A DNA stretch of 64,000 bases from the NCBI RefSeq assembly GCF_030066895.1, contig NZ_JASJAV010000014.1, positions 1 through 64,000 on the forward strand, written 5' to 3'. The notes below the pieces were generated by a model. The model did no database searches. It worked only from the letters and a program-made list of their open reading frames with translations, and was not told the origin of the DNA. The position numbers and the translations under genes are program-made. The DNA comes from Breoghania sp. Its GTDB lineage: Bacteria > Pseudomonadota > Alphaproteobacteria > Rhizobiales > Stappiaceae. This document shows, one piece after another, positions 29,669-39,624 of the stretch; the stretch's first letter is position 1, and each line of letters opens with the position of its first letter.

Positions 29669-31170
29669 TTAGTGACCGCCGTGGCTCTTCGGCTTTGGTG
29701 CCAGCCAAGGCAGCAGGGCTGCGAACAGGAAGACGATGGTGATCACGCCGAACATGTTGAGGGTGGCGAGCAACACGCTTTGATGGGAGACCATCTGCGT
29801 CAGGCTCGCCACCGCCGAACTTTGTGACATGCCTCCCTCGACCATCTGCGAGATCATCCCGTTGACGTTCGGCATGGAGTTGACCAGTTCGTTCTGGTTG
29901 GCGCGCGCCGCGTTCTGCCAGCTTGCCTGCACCAGCGATGTGGCAAACGCGCCGGACAGTGTTCGCATGAAGTTGGAAAGATCGGCCGCATTGGCCTGTT
30001 CATGCGGCTCCACGGTGGCGAGCGCCAGATCTGTCACCGGCACGAAGAACATCACCATGAACGGCCCCGTGAGCAGCGTCGGTCACGCCATCTGCCAGAA
30101 GGTGACCTGGCCGTTGAAGTCCATGCGCTAGGCCGTCATCGCACCGAGCCCGAGAATGCCCGTGGTCAGGATGATGCGCGGATCAATGACCTCGTTGGTC
30201 TTGCCGACGATGGGCGCCGATATGAGCGCAAGGATGCCCATCAGGCCCGTCGCATAGCCCGCCCATCATGTGGCTGTGTAGCCCATGTTCTGCTGCAGCC
30301 ACAGCGGCAGGATCACGATGGAGGCGAAGAAGGCTGCAAAGCCACCGGCAAACGTCACCGCCGCAGCGGTGAACCACCGGTGCCTGAAGATCCGGAGATC
30401 GACGATCGGATTGTCGTCCGTCAGCTCCCAGATCAGGAAGGCGATGAGGCCGACGGCGGCGATGACGGCCAGAGCGCAGATGAGCGGCGAGGAGAACCTG
30501 TCCTTGTCGCGGCCCTCTTCGAGAAGGATCTCCAGCGATCCCACCCAGACGATCAGAAGACCCAGTCCGACCGCGTCGATGCGCGCCTTGCGTGTCGGAT
30601 CCGGCTGGCCGCGCATCATCGCCACGATGACCAGTCCGCCGATGATCGCGACTGGCACCTTGATGAAGAAGATCCACTCCCAGCCGTAGCTGTCGCAGAT
30701 GATCCCGCCCAGGATCGGCCCGGCAATCGGGCCGATCAGCGTCGTCATTGCCCATAGAACGGCCGCGGCCGTCGCCTTTTCCTTCGGGAAGATTTTCACC
30801 AGCAGCATCTGCGACAGCGGTATGATCGGCCCGCCGGTGAGACCCAGCAGCACGTGGCCGAGGATCAGCGTCTCCAGAGAATTGGCAAAGCCGAAATAGC
30901 AGGCGATGAGGTCTTGAGGCCCCCGAACTTCTGGGCGAGCCAGCCGGTCAGCGGCACCGTGATCGCTTCGGCCACCGCATAGGACGTGATCACCCATGTG
31001 CCCTGCGACGACGACACACCGAGCGAGCCGGCGATCGTCGGCACCGAAACGTTGTGGCGATCGTCGTGTCGAGGATGACCAGAAAGGTACCGGTGCCGAT
31101 CGCCAGTGCGGCAATGATCAGCTTGGCGCCGACGAGTGGTTCGGCGTCGGCCACGGAGTTCGTGGACATG
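29669..31170 (-). pseudogene. EmrB-like DHA2-family MFS multidrug exporter, broken
   Basis: The original was a 14-helix drug/proton antiporter of about 500 residues. The start MSTNSVADAEPLVGAKLII leads to GTGTFLVILDTTIA (helix 1), GYGWEWIFFIKVPVAIIGGL is typical DHA2 sequence, and the end is PKPKSHGGH. Lesions are frameshifts near 31065 and 30915, TGA at 30266-30268, TAG at 30128-30130 and TGA at 30083-30085. It is the last gene of a nodT-emrA-emrB type operon. With five lesions the exporter is certainly dead as written. Confidence 0.8.
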
Positions 31171-31191
31171 AGCGGGATGCCTTATGGGAGA

Positions 31192-32354
31192 TCAATCTTT
31201 CAGATGAATGTCGGAGGTTATCGACAGGTCGACTTCCAGCGGATGCGCCTTCAACTGTGCCGGATCGAGCGCGATGCGCACCGGCAGACGCTGGACGACC
31301 TTGATCCAGTTACCCGTCGCGTTCTGCGCGGGAACCATGGAGAAGGCCGACCCTGTACCGCCGGAAAAGCCGACGACGTGACCGGAGAACTCGACATCCG
31401 AACCGTAGAGATCGGAAACGAGCGTCACGCTCTGGCCCTTACGCACGTTGGCAAGCTGCACTTCCTTGAAATTGGCGTCGACATAGGTGGTGGAGATCGG
31501 CACCACGGTCATCAGCGTCATGCCGGGCTGGACGCGCTGGCCCACCTGCACGCGACGCTGGGACACGATGCCGTCAACGGGCGCGCGGATCACGGTGCGG
31601 TCCAGATCGACCTGCGCCTGATCGCGAGCGGCCTTGGCTGCCAGGACTTCCGGGTTCTGATCGATCGAGACGTCGGCGATCAGCGCCGCATTGGCGGCTT
31701 GTGCGCCTTCGGCAGCCTCGCGCGCGGCGGCTGCCGCATCGAGTGCCGCATGGGCTGCATCGAGATTGGCCTTCGCCGTCTGGAAGACGGCTTCGGCTGC
31801 GGTCAACTCGTCGCCGGAGATCGACCCGTTGCCCGCCAGCGCCTTGCGGCGGTCATAGTCGACCTTCGCTTTGTCGAAAGCAGCCTGCGCGGAGGCGAGC
31901 CCCGCCTGAGCGCGCGCCCGGTCCGCTTCTCGGCCCTTGACCTGGGTCGTCAGATTGCGGTCGTTGGCCTCATAGGCCTTCATCCGGCGGATTGCGCTCT
32001 GATAGGCGGCCTCGGTGGCGGCCAGATGAAGCTTGGCATCGGTATCGTCGAGCCGCACCAGCACGTCGCCCTTGGCGACGTGCTGTGTGTCGGAGACCTC
32101 GACGCTCGCCACGGGAGCTGCGATCAGTGGCGTGATCGGCGCGATATCTACGCCCACATGGGCATTGTCGGTGATCGCGTGCCTGGGGCATAGAGCACGT
32201 CATAGGCGTAATATCCGCCGCCGCAGATCATCACCGCGCCGACCAGCGCACCGAAGAACTGGCCGCGCTTCTTCTTGCGGGCCCTGCGGTGAAGCGCAGC
32301 GTCAAGATCAACCTCGGCCTCGGCATTGATTTCGGACAGCTTGTTCACGATCAT
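31192..32354 (-). pseudogene. EmrA/HlyD-family membrane fusion protein, one frameshift
   Basis: This periplasmic adaptor has an N-terminal cytoplasmic stretch, one helix (FFGALVGAVMICGGGYYAYD), a lipoyl half (VDIAPITPLIAAPVASVEVS), a long Ala-rich coiled coil and the beta-barrel part (VIRAPVDGIVSQRRVQVGQR). A frameshift near 32185 separates the first ~60 residues. The start overlaps the stop of the upstream outer-membrane gene (ATGA), and emrB begins 21 bases after its stop. The adaptor would link the EmrB pump to the NodT-type channel. Confidence 0.8.
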
Positions 32355-33303
32355 TTCTCCGGATTGTGATATCCGCCGCCCAGCGCACGCACCATGGCGA
32401 CGTCGAGCGCAAAGGTCCGCGCCCGCAGCGCGGCAGTGGCACGCCGCGCACTGATGAGAACGTCTTCGGCGGAAAGAACTTTGAGGTAGGTGGCAAGCCC
32501 GCTCTTCCGGCAGAGCTTTCGGCACGACGGTGAAGCGTCCGCCTATGGCCTTGGGGCGCTTGATGGCAAGGCTGCGATCCGGCCCCGCGCCGATCATGGC
32601 GGCCAGCGCATTGCGGGTCAGGGCGATGTTCTCGTCGATTGCCGAAAGTTCGGCCTCGGCGACTGTTTCCGCGGAGCGGACCCGTTCTAGCGCACTTTCG
32701 TTTTCAAGTGCCTTGTGGAAGCGGTCTCCGATCAGATCGACCGTCTTCTTGCGTACCAGAATGGCCTCGACCGCGGCATCCCGGTCGGCATAGAGCGCGG
32801 CGAGCCGGGCATAGGTCGCCGCAATGTCGGTGGAGACTGAAAGACGAGTGGCGGCAGCCAGAGCGGCGCGATTCTTGCCCCAGAACGCGATTCTTGCCCC
32901 AGAAATCGATTTCCCAGTTGAAGTTGATGGCGCCGAAGCCGCCGTCATTCCGACCCTTGGGCACGAAATCCGAGCCGATCAGATAATTGTAGGACTGGCG
33001 TTTCTGATCGACCTTGGCGGTTGCGCCCACTGTCGGGGCAAGCGCACCGCGTGCCGGGCCGACGGCCGCCTGAGCGAGCTGGACGCGCGTAGCCGCGATC
33101 CGCATATGCGAGGCGCCCTTCAACCCCTCCTCGACGAGGGTGCCGAGCTGGGCATCGCCGTAGCCGCGCCACCAGTCATCCGAGGGCCAGGGTACGTCGC
33201 GTCCCGAAACCGAGCGCGCGGCCGCATAGGACGACAGGGCATCAGGCTTTGGAAGGTCTTGCCTGTCCGCAGCGGTCACGCATCCCGCCAGCGTCAGGGT
33301 CAA
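32351..33303 (-). pseudogene. NodT/OprM-type outer-membrane efflux lipoprotein, internal deletion
   Basis: The start region has a lipobox (LTLAGCVTAADRQD). The first half shows typical RND/MFS channel sequence (WWRGYGDAQLGTLVEEGL, INFNWEIDFWGKNRAALAAA). A 19-bp tandem duplication at 32868-32904 shifts the frame. At about 32512 the sequence jumps from VVPKALPE straight to the C-terminal block SGLATYLKVLSAEDVLI and VAMVRALGGGY. Family members have roughly 150-180 more residues between these, so the second repeat is largely deleted. The true start is probably further upstream (ATG 33356, different frame), another lesion. Confidence 0.75.
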
Positions 33304-33374
33304 GCCGAATAAGAACCCCGGACCTTCAGGCCGGGCACCGGGCGTTTGTATTTCATGTGCCGTGATCGATACAT

Positions 33375-33391
33375 AACCGTACAGTACGGTT
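33375..33391. promoter_or_regulatory. Probable TetR operator
   Basis: AACCGTAC-A-GTACGGTT is a perfect 8-bp palindrome around one central base, in the gap between the divergent efflux operon and tetR. A TGTACAGATATGTACAGG block at 33429-33446 contains two further GTAC half-sites. Size and position fit a TetR-dimer operator. Confidence 0.65.
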
Positions 33392-33460
33392 TTGTTTTCA
33401 GAGAAAACTTGCGTGTGTCAAGTCAAAAATGTACAGATATGTACAGGAATGGAGGCGCCC

Positions 33461-34066
33461 ATGCGCACCAGAACAGATGCCAAGCGATAGGAGATCTTGA
33501 CCGCCGCAGCGGAGATATTCGAGGAAATGGGATACCAGCGTGCCAGCATGGCGTCGATATCGGCCCGTCTCGGCGGCTCAAAGGCGACGCTCTACGGCTA
33601 TTTCAACTCAAAGGAAGCGTTGTTTGCGGCCGTGATGATGACCGCGTTGGAAGAGCAGGGCGAGCAGATGCTGCAGTTGCTGGAGGTCAGCAGCGAAGAT
33701 CCTGTCGCGACGCTGAAGACCTTTGCGCTGCGCTACGTCTCCTTCATCCGCACGCCGGAACTGCAGGCCACCATCCGCACCACATCTAGTTCGGGCGTGG
33801 GCAATGCCCTCGGCGTCGAACTCTACGAACTGGAACCCAAGCGCGCGTGGGATGAAATCGCGGGCTACATGGAACGTCTGATGGAGGCGGGCGTCCTGAT
33901 CTCCGCCCCGCCGCTGCGCACTACCTATCATCTCAAGGGGTTGCTGGAGGCGGGCATTCTGTAGCCGGTCCTGTTCGGCAGCGAGCCGGTGATCGATCCG
34001 GAAGAGGGCGCGATTGCTGCCGTCGACGTGTTCATGCGCGTCTACGGCGCTCGACCGGCTGTCTGA
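33461..34066 (+). pseudogene. TetR-family repressor with two in-frame TAG codons
   Basis: The N-terminal HTH (ASMASISARLGGSKATLYGY) and the preceding AAAEIFEEMGYQR are classic TetR/AcrR. Codon 10 is TAG (33488-33490, MRTRTDAKR-stop-EILTAAA), where Gln or Glu is expected, and a second TAG lies at 33962-33964 before PVLFGSEPVIDPEEG. The full frame of 201 codons is otherwise continuous. It is divergent from the nodT-emrA-emrB genes it presumably repressed. Restart after the first TAG would lose part of helix 1. Confidence 0.8.
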
Positions 34067-34313
34067 CGAGGTACCCACTCTGCCGTTTCTCTGAAACGCG
34101 ACTTCGCGCCGCTCAAACCGGAGCGGACGTCATCCGAAATTGATTGGCCCGGCAATGCGTTGCCTGAAAATCCGGAACTGACGGAACTGCGAAACCTGCT
34201 GGACATTCCTGCGCCTCTCTGAACGGTGTGACGGCACAGCCGGAATTGAAGTTGACGCAACGTTCTCTCGGTGTTGTTTTATCATAAAATAAGACAATAC
34301 AGAGTTTCATGTT
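34067..34313. other. Intergenic, nothing recognised
   Basis: About 250 bases between tetR and the DUF2946-like gene show no gene, clear terminator or repeat. The last 60 bases are AT-rich (TTTTATCATAAAATAAGACAA...) and may hold a promoter. Confidence 0.4.
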
Positions 34314-34751
34314 TTGGAACTCGGGAGAGGCGCCCTGAAGCGTATCGGAACGACTTCGCTTCCTCAGCGAAAGCGCTCGGGCGTTGTCCTGCTCGTCTTC
34401 TGCGCCCTTCTCCTGAGATCAAGCATTCCGGCGGGCTACATGCCAGCAGGGCCTGACCATGCGGGGCCGCTGCCGGGCTTCATCATCTGTCACGGCAGCG
34501 ATCCGGCAGGCTCCGATCCCACGGGGGACGGGGCATCGGGCAAGGGGAAGAGCGATTGCCCCTTCTTCGTTGTCCATCGTCTCGCAATGACCGTCGCCGA
34601 GGTGACGCAAATCTCCTTCGGGATGCGGTCGTGGCGCGAAGTTCCCTTTACCGCGGCGTTGCAGCGCATCGGCTTCAAGCACAAGGCCGTCGCCTTCCTC
34701 GCCCACGCTCCTCCCTCCTTCAGCAATGGATACTCAACCGAAAGAAGCTAA
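34314..34751 (+). CDS. DUF2946-like small exported protein
   Basis: The 145-residue frame starts at a TTG (34314), with no strong ribosome site. It has one N-terminal helix (VVLLVFCALLLRSSIPAGYM), IICHG, CPFFVV and the ending APPSFSNG. This pattern (PAGYMP, a Cys motif, a second CPF motif, PPS near the end) matches DUF2946 proteins, which often sit by copper or TonB genes. The start is uncertain. The DsrE-like gene follows 36 bases later. No lesion is apparent. Confidence 0.5.
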   Translation: MELGRGALKRIGTTSLPQRKRSGVVLLVFCALLLRSSIPAGYMPAGPDHAGPLPGFIICHGSDPAGSDPTGDGASGKGKSDCPFFVVHRLAMTVAEVTQISFGMRSWREVPFTAALQRIGFKHKAVAFLAHAPPSFSNGYSTERS

Positions 34752-34787
34752 AATATCTCGGAAATTTCCATTTTGGAGAACCACATC

Positions 34788-35229
34788 ATGTCGCGTTCAA
34801 AATCGACTTTCGCCGTTGCCGGCCTGGCGGTCGGCCTGCTGATGACCTCCGCTCTTGCTCCTGTGGCCTCTTCGGCCTTCGCCGGTGACACCGATCCGTT
34901 GTTCATCAACCTGACGTCAGACGATGGACACCGCATCAACATGGCACTCGGCTTTGGCGGCAAACAGCACAAGCTCCGCCACAAATTGACGGTTTTCCTG
35001 AATGACAGGGCGGTTCTCGCTGCCTCGAAAGCCAACAACGAACGGTTTTCCGGTCAGAAGGCGACCATTGCCGGTCTTCTGGCGGACGGCGCCACGATCA
35101 TCGTCTGCCCCATGTGCATGAACCACTCGGGGTGAAGAAGGAGGATCTGCTGGACGGTCTGAAGGTCGGCGCACCGGAGATCACGGGGGTGCCCTGTTTG
35201 AGTACAACAGCCGGACGCTCACCTGGTAG
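34788..35229 (+). pseudogene. Periplasmic DsrE-like protein, two frameshifts
   Basis: MSRSKSTFAVAGLAVGLLMT begins a signal peptide ending SSAFAG. The mature part has the DsrE/F fold pattern (DPLFINLTSDDGHRINMALG, FLNDRAVLAASKAN) and the active-site-like CPMCMNHSG. One base is missing near 35130 (the frame should continue GVKKEDLLDGLKVGAPEITG) and another near 35192, before FEYNSRTLTW-TAG. DsrE-type proteins handle sulphur; the CPMC motif suggests thiol or metal chemistry. Start 34788 follows GGAGAACCACATC. Confidence 0.65.
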
Positions 35230-35367
35230 GATCTGTCGGGCAATCGGAACACGGTGCGGCTGATACTCTCAGGCGTCACCGTGTTCCTCTCCCAGAACGA
35301 TTATGATGGGAGCAGACTGCGCTAACCGATGCGAGAAAAGCCGCAACACGTTACGGTGCGTGGCGTC

Positions 35368-36168
35368 TTAGCGCGGGATCTTTTCGCCCGACGCCTTTTC
35401 TAGCGCCGCATAGAGGCGCTCGTCGAGCTGGCCGTCGATGGGCATGCCGCAGTCGAGTTCGAACCGGCGAACGGCGCTGGCCGTTTCTCCGCCCATCAGA
35501 CCGTCCACGGTGATGGGCCCGTAGCCGAGCTGCAGCAGCACCCGCTGCACCGAGCTAACCGTATCGCGCGAGATCAGCGTGCCGATGGAGTCGGTCGCCT
35601 GATTCTGATCGCGGATGTCGGCGGGCGGCAAGGGAATGCCGGAGGTGTCGGCCGACGAAGAAGACGAGGACGCCGGCGGCGTGGGAGCCGTGCGGGGCAG
35701 GGCGACGTCTTCCAGGATCAACCGGGCGCGCAGCGCGTGGCTCGGGCGTCCCGTTACCGCAAGACCCGACGCCCGCTCATAGGCGCGGATTGCGTCCTGC
35801 GTGCGCGGACCGTCGAGCCCGTCGACCGGACCGGCATAATACCCCATGCGCGTCAGAGAATTCTGCAGGTCGGTCACCAGTTCGGACGGTTTGGGACGTT
35901 CCGGCTGAACGGACTGCTCCACGCCGGTGTCGCGGGTCGCGAAAAGCGGAGCAGGGTGCTTGCCCGGCTGGAAGGAAAGCGCGTTGGCGACGATCAGGCT
36001 CGCCGTGAGCAGCATCACCAGCGTACCGCCCGCCGCAACCGGATTGTCGAAGGCGACGCCGGTTGCTCTCAGAACGGCGGCGCCCGCACCGTGGCTGTGG
36101 TGAGCCCGGGCAGGCGCATCGTTGCGCGCTGTATTGCGGTCGCTGTGGAAGGTTGGTTCCCGCCGCAT
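35368..36168 (-). CDS. Peptidoglycan-binding protein with two PG-binding-1 domains
   Basis: The 266-residue protein has one membrane helix (LVMLLTASLIVANAL, about residues 50-66) and two peptidoglycan-binding type 1 repeats: LQNSLTRMGYYAGPVDGLDG with TQDAIRAYER, and VQRVLLQLGYGPITVDGLMG with TASAVRRFE. A Ser/Pro linker joins them. The start overlaps the kinase stop (TAATG), so it is coupled to the sensor kinase and may act in the same envelope response. It is intact. Confidence 0.8.
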   Translation of the reverse strand: MRREPTFHSDRNTARNDAPARAHHSHGAGAAVLRATGVAFDNPVAAGGTLVMLLTASLIVANALSFQPGKHPAPLFATRDTGVEQSVQPERPKPSELVTDLQNSLTRMGYYAGPVDGLDGPRTQDAIRAYERASGLAVTGRPSHALRARLILEDVALPRTAPTPPASSSSSSADTSGIPLPPADIRDQNQATDSIGTLISRDTVSSVQRVLLQLGYGPITVDGLMGGETASAVRRFELDCGMPIDGQLDERLYAALEKASGEKIPR

Positions 36169-38012
36169 TACGCCACCATCGTCCGCGCATCGGCGGCATT
36201 CTTTGTGGTGGGAAGTTCGCGGACGTCCGGGCCGGGCGTATGCGCGGGCAAGCGCACCGAGACGCAGGTGCCGACGCCGACCGTGCTGTCGAAGTGAACC
36301 TCGCCGTGATGCAGCGCCACCAGACCCTTGACCACCGACAGGCCGAGGCCCGTGCCTTCGTGCCTGCGGTCGTAGCCGTTGTCGATCTGCAGGAACGGCG
36401 TGCCGAGGCGGATCAGATCGTCTGGCGCGATGCCGACGCCGGTGTCGCGCACCTGTATGTCGATGAAGGAGCCGTGCCGCTTGGCGCTCACCGTCACCGA
36501 GCCGCCCGAGCGGGTGAACTTGATGGCGTTGGAAATCAGGTTGATGAAGGTTTGCTTGCACGCGCGGCGGTCACCGGCCAGTTCCGGCAGGCTTTCCGGC
36601 ACGTCGAGATGGATCGTCACGTCGCGGTTGGCGGCCTGCTGGCGCATCATGTCGACGCATTCGCTGATGCAACGCGCGGGCAGGAACGGCTCAACGCAGA
36701 GCTCGAAATTGCCGATCTCGATCTTCGACATGTCGAGAATGTCGTTGACCACCTGCAGCAGGTGCTGACCGGAATCGTGGATCAGGTCGACATATTCGCG
36801 CTGGCGCTCGGGCGGGAGCTGCTCGGGCGTGAACTCGCGCAGGATATCGGAAAAGCAGATGATCGCGTTGAGCGGGGTGCGCAGCTCGTGGCTGACATTG
36901 GCCGGGAACCTCATCTTGGCGGCGCTGGCCGCCTCCGCCTCGTGCTGGGCGTCTTCCGGCTCTTCCTCGTGGGTCTTGTAGCGGGTGATGTCGCGTGTGA
37001 CCGCAACCACCGCCGCCTCGCCGTCGACGATCTCCTGATAGCCCATCGGGCGGCAGCGCATTTCCAGCCAGACGTAGCTCGACTGATCGCTCTCGCCGGG
37101 CTTGGAAGGTCCGCGCCGGGCGCGGAACTGGAAGGATTTCGCGACCTTCTGCCGAGCGACGTCGTTGAGCGTCGTCAGGAAAGCGGGCCGGTCGGCCACA
37201 TGGACGCGCTGGAAAAGGCCGTCGCCGGTCGCTTCCTGGACCGAAAGGTCGAGCAGGGTGCGGATGGACAGTGTGGCGAACAGCGTGTCGCCGTCTTCCG
37301 AATGCAGCGTGATCACGTCGGAAACGTTGTCGGCCACCAGCCAATAGCGGGCTTCGCGCTTGCTGGCAACGTCGTCCGCGCTGGTGCTCGACCATTCCAC
37401 CCGGAAGGCGACGAGCAGGGCATAGAAGAGGCCACCCATGATTGCCAGGGTCTTGACCTGATCGGACGCCCAGTTGGCGGAAAAGGCTCCGGCCGTGATT
37501 CCGGCATTGCGCGCGATCAGCAGCGCGGCGGCGATGGCGACGGCCGACAGGGTCGCCAGTTCGATCACCTTGCGCGAGCGCGACAGTGCGGCTTCCAGCG
37601 GAACGATCGCGAGCCAGACCAGCGCAATCGAATCAAGTCCGCCGGTGACGAAGGCCATCCAGTCGATGAAGCAGGAAAAGAGCGCGGCCGACAGCGCGTG
37701 CGCCGTCTCCAGCTTGCCCGAATAGGAAAGGTACATGGCGATCGGCATCTGCCCGGCGAGCCGGGCAAAGGCGAGAGCCTGCGGCAACGAGATGCCGCCG
37801 GTGAAGGCCAGATGCAACGGAAGGACGAACAGCGCAAGGGCGCCCGCCGTCAGATTGGCGGCGATGAAGGCCCTGTGCTGGCTTCGCATCAACGAATCGG
37901 CGGCGGCGCACGGGTGCACCAGTCCATCCAGAAAACGTCCTGCGGAGGCAATAAACTCGATACTAAGCAAAGCCTTGAATTCGGCACCGGATACGCGGGC
38001 ACCGTCCCTCAT
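36168..38012 (-). CDS. Membrane PAS sensor histidine kinase (DivL/PleC-like type)
   Basis: This 614-residue kinase has about five to six helices (residues ~40-205), a PAS domain (ARYWLVADNVSDVITLHSED, about 225-345), a DHp with ANVSHELRTPLNAII (phosphoacceptor His) and a HATPase domain with NLISNAIKFT (N box), DTGVGIAP (G1) and GTGLGLSVVKG (G2). The sequence resembles the PleC/DivJ/PdhS kinases of alphaproteobacteria, so a cell-cycle or envelope role is plausible. FSDIL is preceded by IICF where IIGF is usual. No cognate regulator is adjacent. It is intact. Confidence 0.85.
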   Translation of the reverse strand: MRDGARVSGAEFKALLSIEFIASAGRFLDGLVHPCAAADSLMRSQHRAFIAANLTAGALALFVLPLHLAFTGGISLPQALAFARLAGQMPIAMYLSYSGKLETAHALSAALFSCFIDWMAFVTGGLDSIALVWLAIVPLEAALSRSRKVIELATLSAVAIAAALLIARNAGITAGAFSANWASDQVKTLAIMGGLFYALLVAFRVEWSSTSADDVASKREARYWLVADNVSDVITLHSEDGDTLFATLSIRTLLDLSVQEATGDGLFQRVHVADRPAFLTTLNDVARQKVAKSFQFRARRGPSKPGESDQSSYVWLEMRCRPMGYQEIVDGEAAVVAVTRDITRYKTHEEEPEDAQHEAEAASAAKMRFPANVSHELRTPLNAIICFSDILREFTPEQLPPERQREYVDLIHDSGQHLLQVVNDILDMSKIEIGNFELCVEPFLPARCISECVDMMRQQAANRDVTIHLDVPESLPELAGDRRACKQTFINLISNAIKFTRSGGSVTVSAKRHGSFIDIQVRDTGVGIAPDDLIRLGTPFLQIDNGYDRRHEGTGLGLSVVKGLVALHHGEVHFDSTVGVGTCVSVRLPAHTPGPDVRELPTTKNAADARTMVA

Positions 38013-38422
38013 CGTGAGTCTGAGCAGATCATGCCAGCAACGACTTAAGGAACGCTAAAGCGCGCTCGGACAATTGCGCTCTTGTACTTATGCAAAAGGT
38101 AGGGACGTGTCGACTTTTGCGTGGGCAAGGGTGCGGTGCGGTCGAAAAAGACGATTTCAAGGGCTTGATGGGCGCAATTTTCACAGCTCCGAAACCGCCT
38201 GCAACCGTGTACGCACCCGCGTCGCCAAAGGCAATCCGCGGACTTTTCGCATTCGATTAAAATTTGAATTGAATTCGTCTCGAATTCGCGTCGCATTTGT
38301 CGAAAATCTCGACGTCCGACGAAACGGCGTCTTGGCGTGTCTTTGCTAGCCTCCCAGTCGTACCGGGAAAGTTCGCCGCTTGAACGAGCGGACGCCTGTA
38401 AGACTGAATAAAGGGTTGCGTC
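38013..38422. promoter_or_regulatory. Divergent intergenic region
   Basis: About 410 bases separate the kinase start from the DUF5330 start. No gene is seen. An AT-richer core (38245-38310, with AATTTGAATTGAATTCG) probably holds the divergent promoters. Confidence 0.4.
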
Positions 38423-38896
38423 ATGTTTTTCCTTCTTCGGACGGCTTTCTGGCTGTCGCTCGTCATCATGCTTATTCCCACCGACGACATGACTGGCGAT
38501 CAGGATCAGACTCATCTCTCCGCACTTCAGGCACTGGGCGCCGCGCAGCAGACCTATGTCGATATGATACGGTTCTGCGAGCGCAACACCGTTGCCTGCG
38601 AGACCGGCGGCGCCGCGCTGGATGTCTTCTCCGCCAAGGCGTGCACGGGAGCGCGGATGATCTATCAGTATCTTGACCCGGAGGGCGACAGCCCGAAGGC
38701 GGAAGCCGACGCCACGGTGACCGCGAGTATCAACGGCGCGAATGCGGATGCGCCGGTTGATAGCGAATATCCGGCCAAGGTTCCTGCGAAGTCGGAAGGT
38801 TCCGCCAAGTCCGTGTCGCTCGATACCGGCACTCTGACTGCCCGCGATCGCGCTCCTGCCTGGGTGCCGCTGCTGCCCCAGGACAAGCCGGCATGA
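38423..38896 (+). CDS. DUF5330-like exported protein
   Basis: This 157-residue protein starts MFFLLRTAFWLSLVIMLIPT, a signal anchor. A conserved helical segment (LSALQALGAAQQTYVDMIRF) with two cysteines (CERNTVAC) and a third in SAKACTGARMIY follows, then a low-complexity Ala/Glu tail. This matches DUF5330 of Hyphomicrobiales, of unknown function, presumably periplasmic. It is intact and monocistronic, with a terminator downstream. Confidence 0.7.
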   Translation: MFFLLRTAFWLSLVIMLIPTDDMTGDQDQTHLSALQALGAAQQTYVDMIRFCERNTVACETGGAALDVFSAKACTGARMIYQYLDPEGDSPKAEADATVTASINGANADAPVDSEYPAKVPAKSEGSAKSVSLDTGTLTARDRAPAWVPLLPQDKPA

Positions 38897-39011
38897 TCGA
38901 AAAGGGCTTCGTCCCGACCGCACTACAAAGCTATGTCCTCACGTGGCCGTTGCCGCGAAGCGGTTCGCGTGCTTCGGGACGGACATCAACTGAGGCAGAG
39001 TGTTCCTGCCA

Positions 39012-39062
39012 ACGCCGCAAAGGGTCTCTGCCCGTTCCTCTTGCGGCGTTTTTTCTTTTTAC
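39012..39062 (+). terminator. Terminator
   Basis: AACGCCGCAA ... TTGCGGCGTT (39013-39022 and 39044-39053) forms a long stem with a GGGTCTCTGCCC-containing loop, followed by TTTTCTTTTT. It serves the DUF5330 gene. Confidence 0.8.
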
Positions 39063-39182
39063 GCAGCCCTCCCCAAAGGCGCTATTTGCCACGCCGCCGG
39101 CAAGCCTATATGTCGGATAGGACGAGCCGCGGCCCATCATGACGGTCCAGCGGCGGAGAATTGAGAAAAGCGCGGTTGCGGC

Positions 39183-39611
39183 ATGACGGATATCGAAGAC
39201 ATCATTGAGAATTTCGAGTTTCTGGACGACTGGGAAGACCGTTACCGCTATGTGATCGAGCTTGGCCGCGAGCTGCCGGAATTCCCGGAATTCGAGCGCA
39301 CCGACGCCAACAAGGTGCAGGGCTGCGTCTCCCAGGTCTGGCTGGTCAGCAAGGTGGAAAAGGACGCCGACGGCAACACCCGGCTGTCCTATCTCGGCGA
39401 CAGCGACGCCCATATCGTGCGCGGCCTCGTCGCGATCCTGCTGACGCTCATCTCCGGCAAGACGGTCAAGGAGATCCATGACCTTGATATCGAGGCGACG
39501 TTCGGCCGTATCGACCTGCGCGAACACCTAACCCCGCAGCGCTCCAACGGCCTGACCTCGATGGTCGAACGTATCCGCCGCGACGCGGATGCGGCGCTGG
39601 CCGCGGCCTGA
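39183..39611 (+). CDS. sufE: SufE cysteine-desulphurase partner
   Basis: The 142-residue SufE protein accepts sulphur from SufS through its active-site Cys in NKVQGCVSQVWL and stimulates Fe-S cluster assembly. LDDWEDRYRYVIELGRELPE at the N-terminus and GLVAILLTLISGKT are family-typical. The start follows the bases GGTTGCGGC, a weak site. The next gene begins 13 bases after its stop, likely cotranscribed. It is intact. Confidence 0.92.
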   Translation: MTDIEDIIENFEFLDDWEDRYRYVIELGRELPEFPEFERTDANKVQGCVSQVWLVSKVEKDADGNTRLSYLGDSDAHIVRGLVAILLTLISGKTVKEIHDLDIEATFGRIDLREHLTPQRSNGLTSMVERIRRDADAALAAA

Positions 39612-39624
39612 CGCAGTCCACTGC

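Noticed and set aside
36063..38048. 661-residue open frame on the plus strand
   Set aside because: Antisense to the sensor kinase, whose motifs are clear on the other strand.
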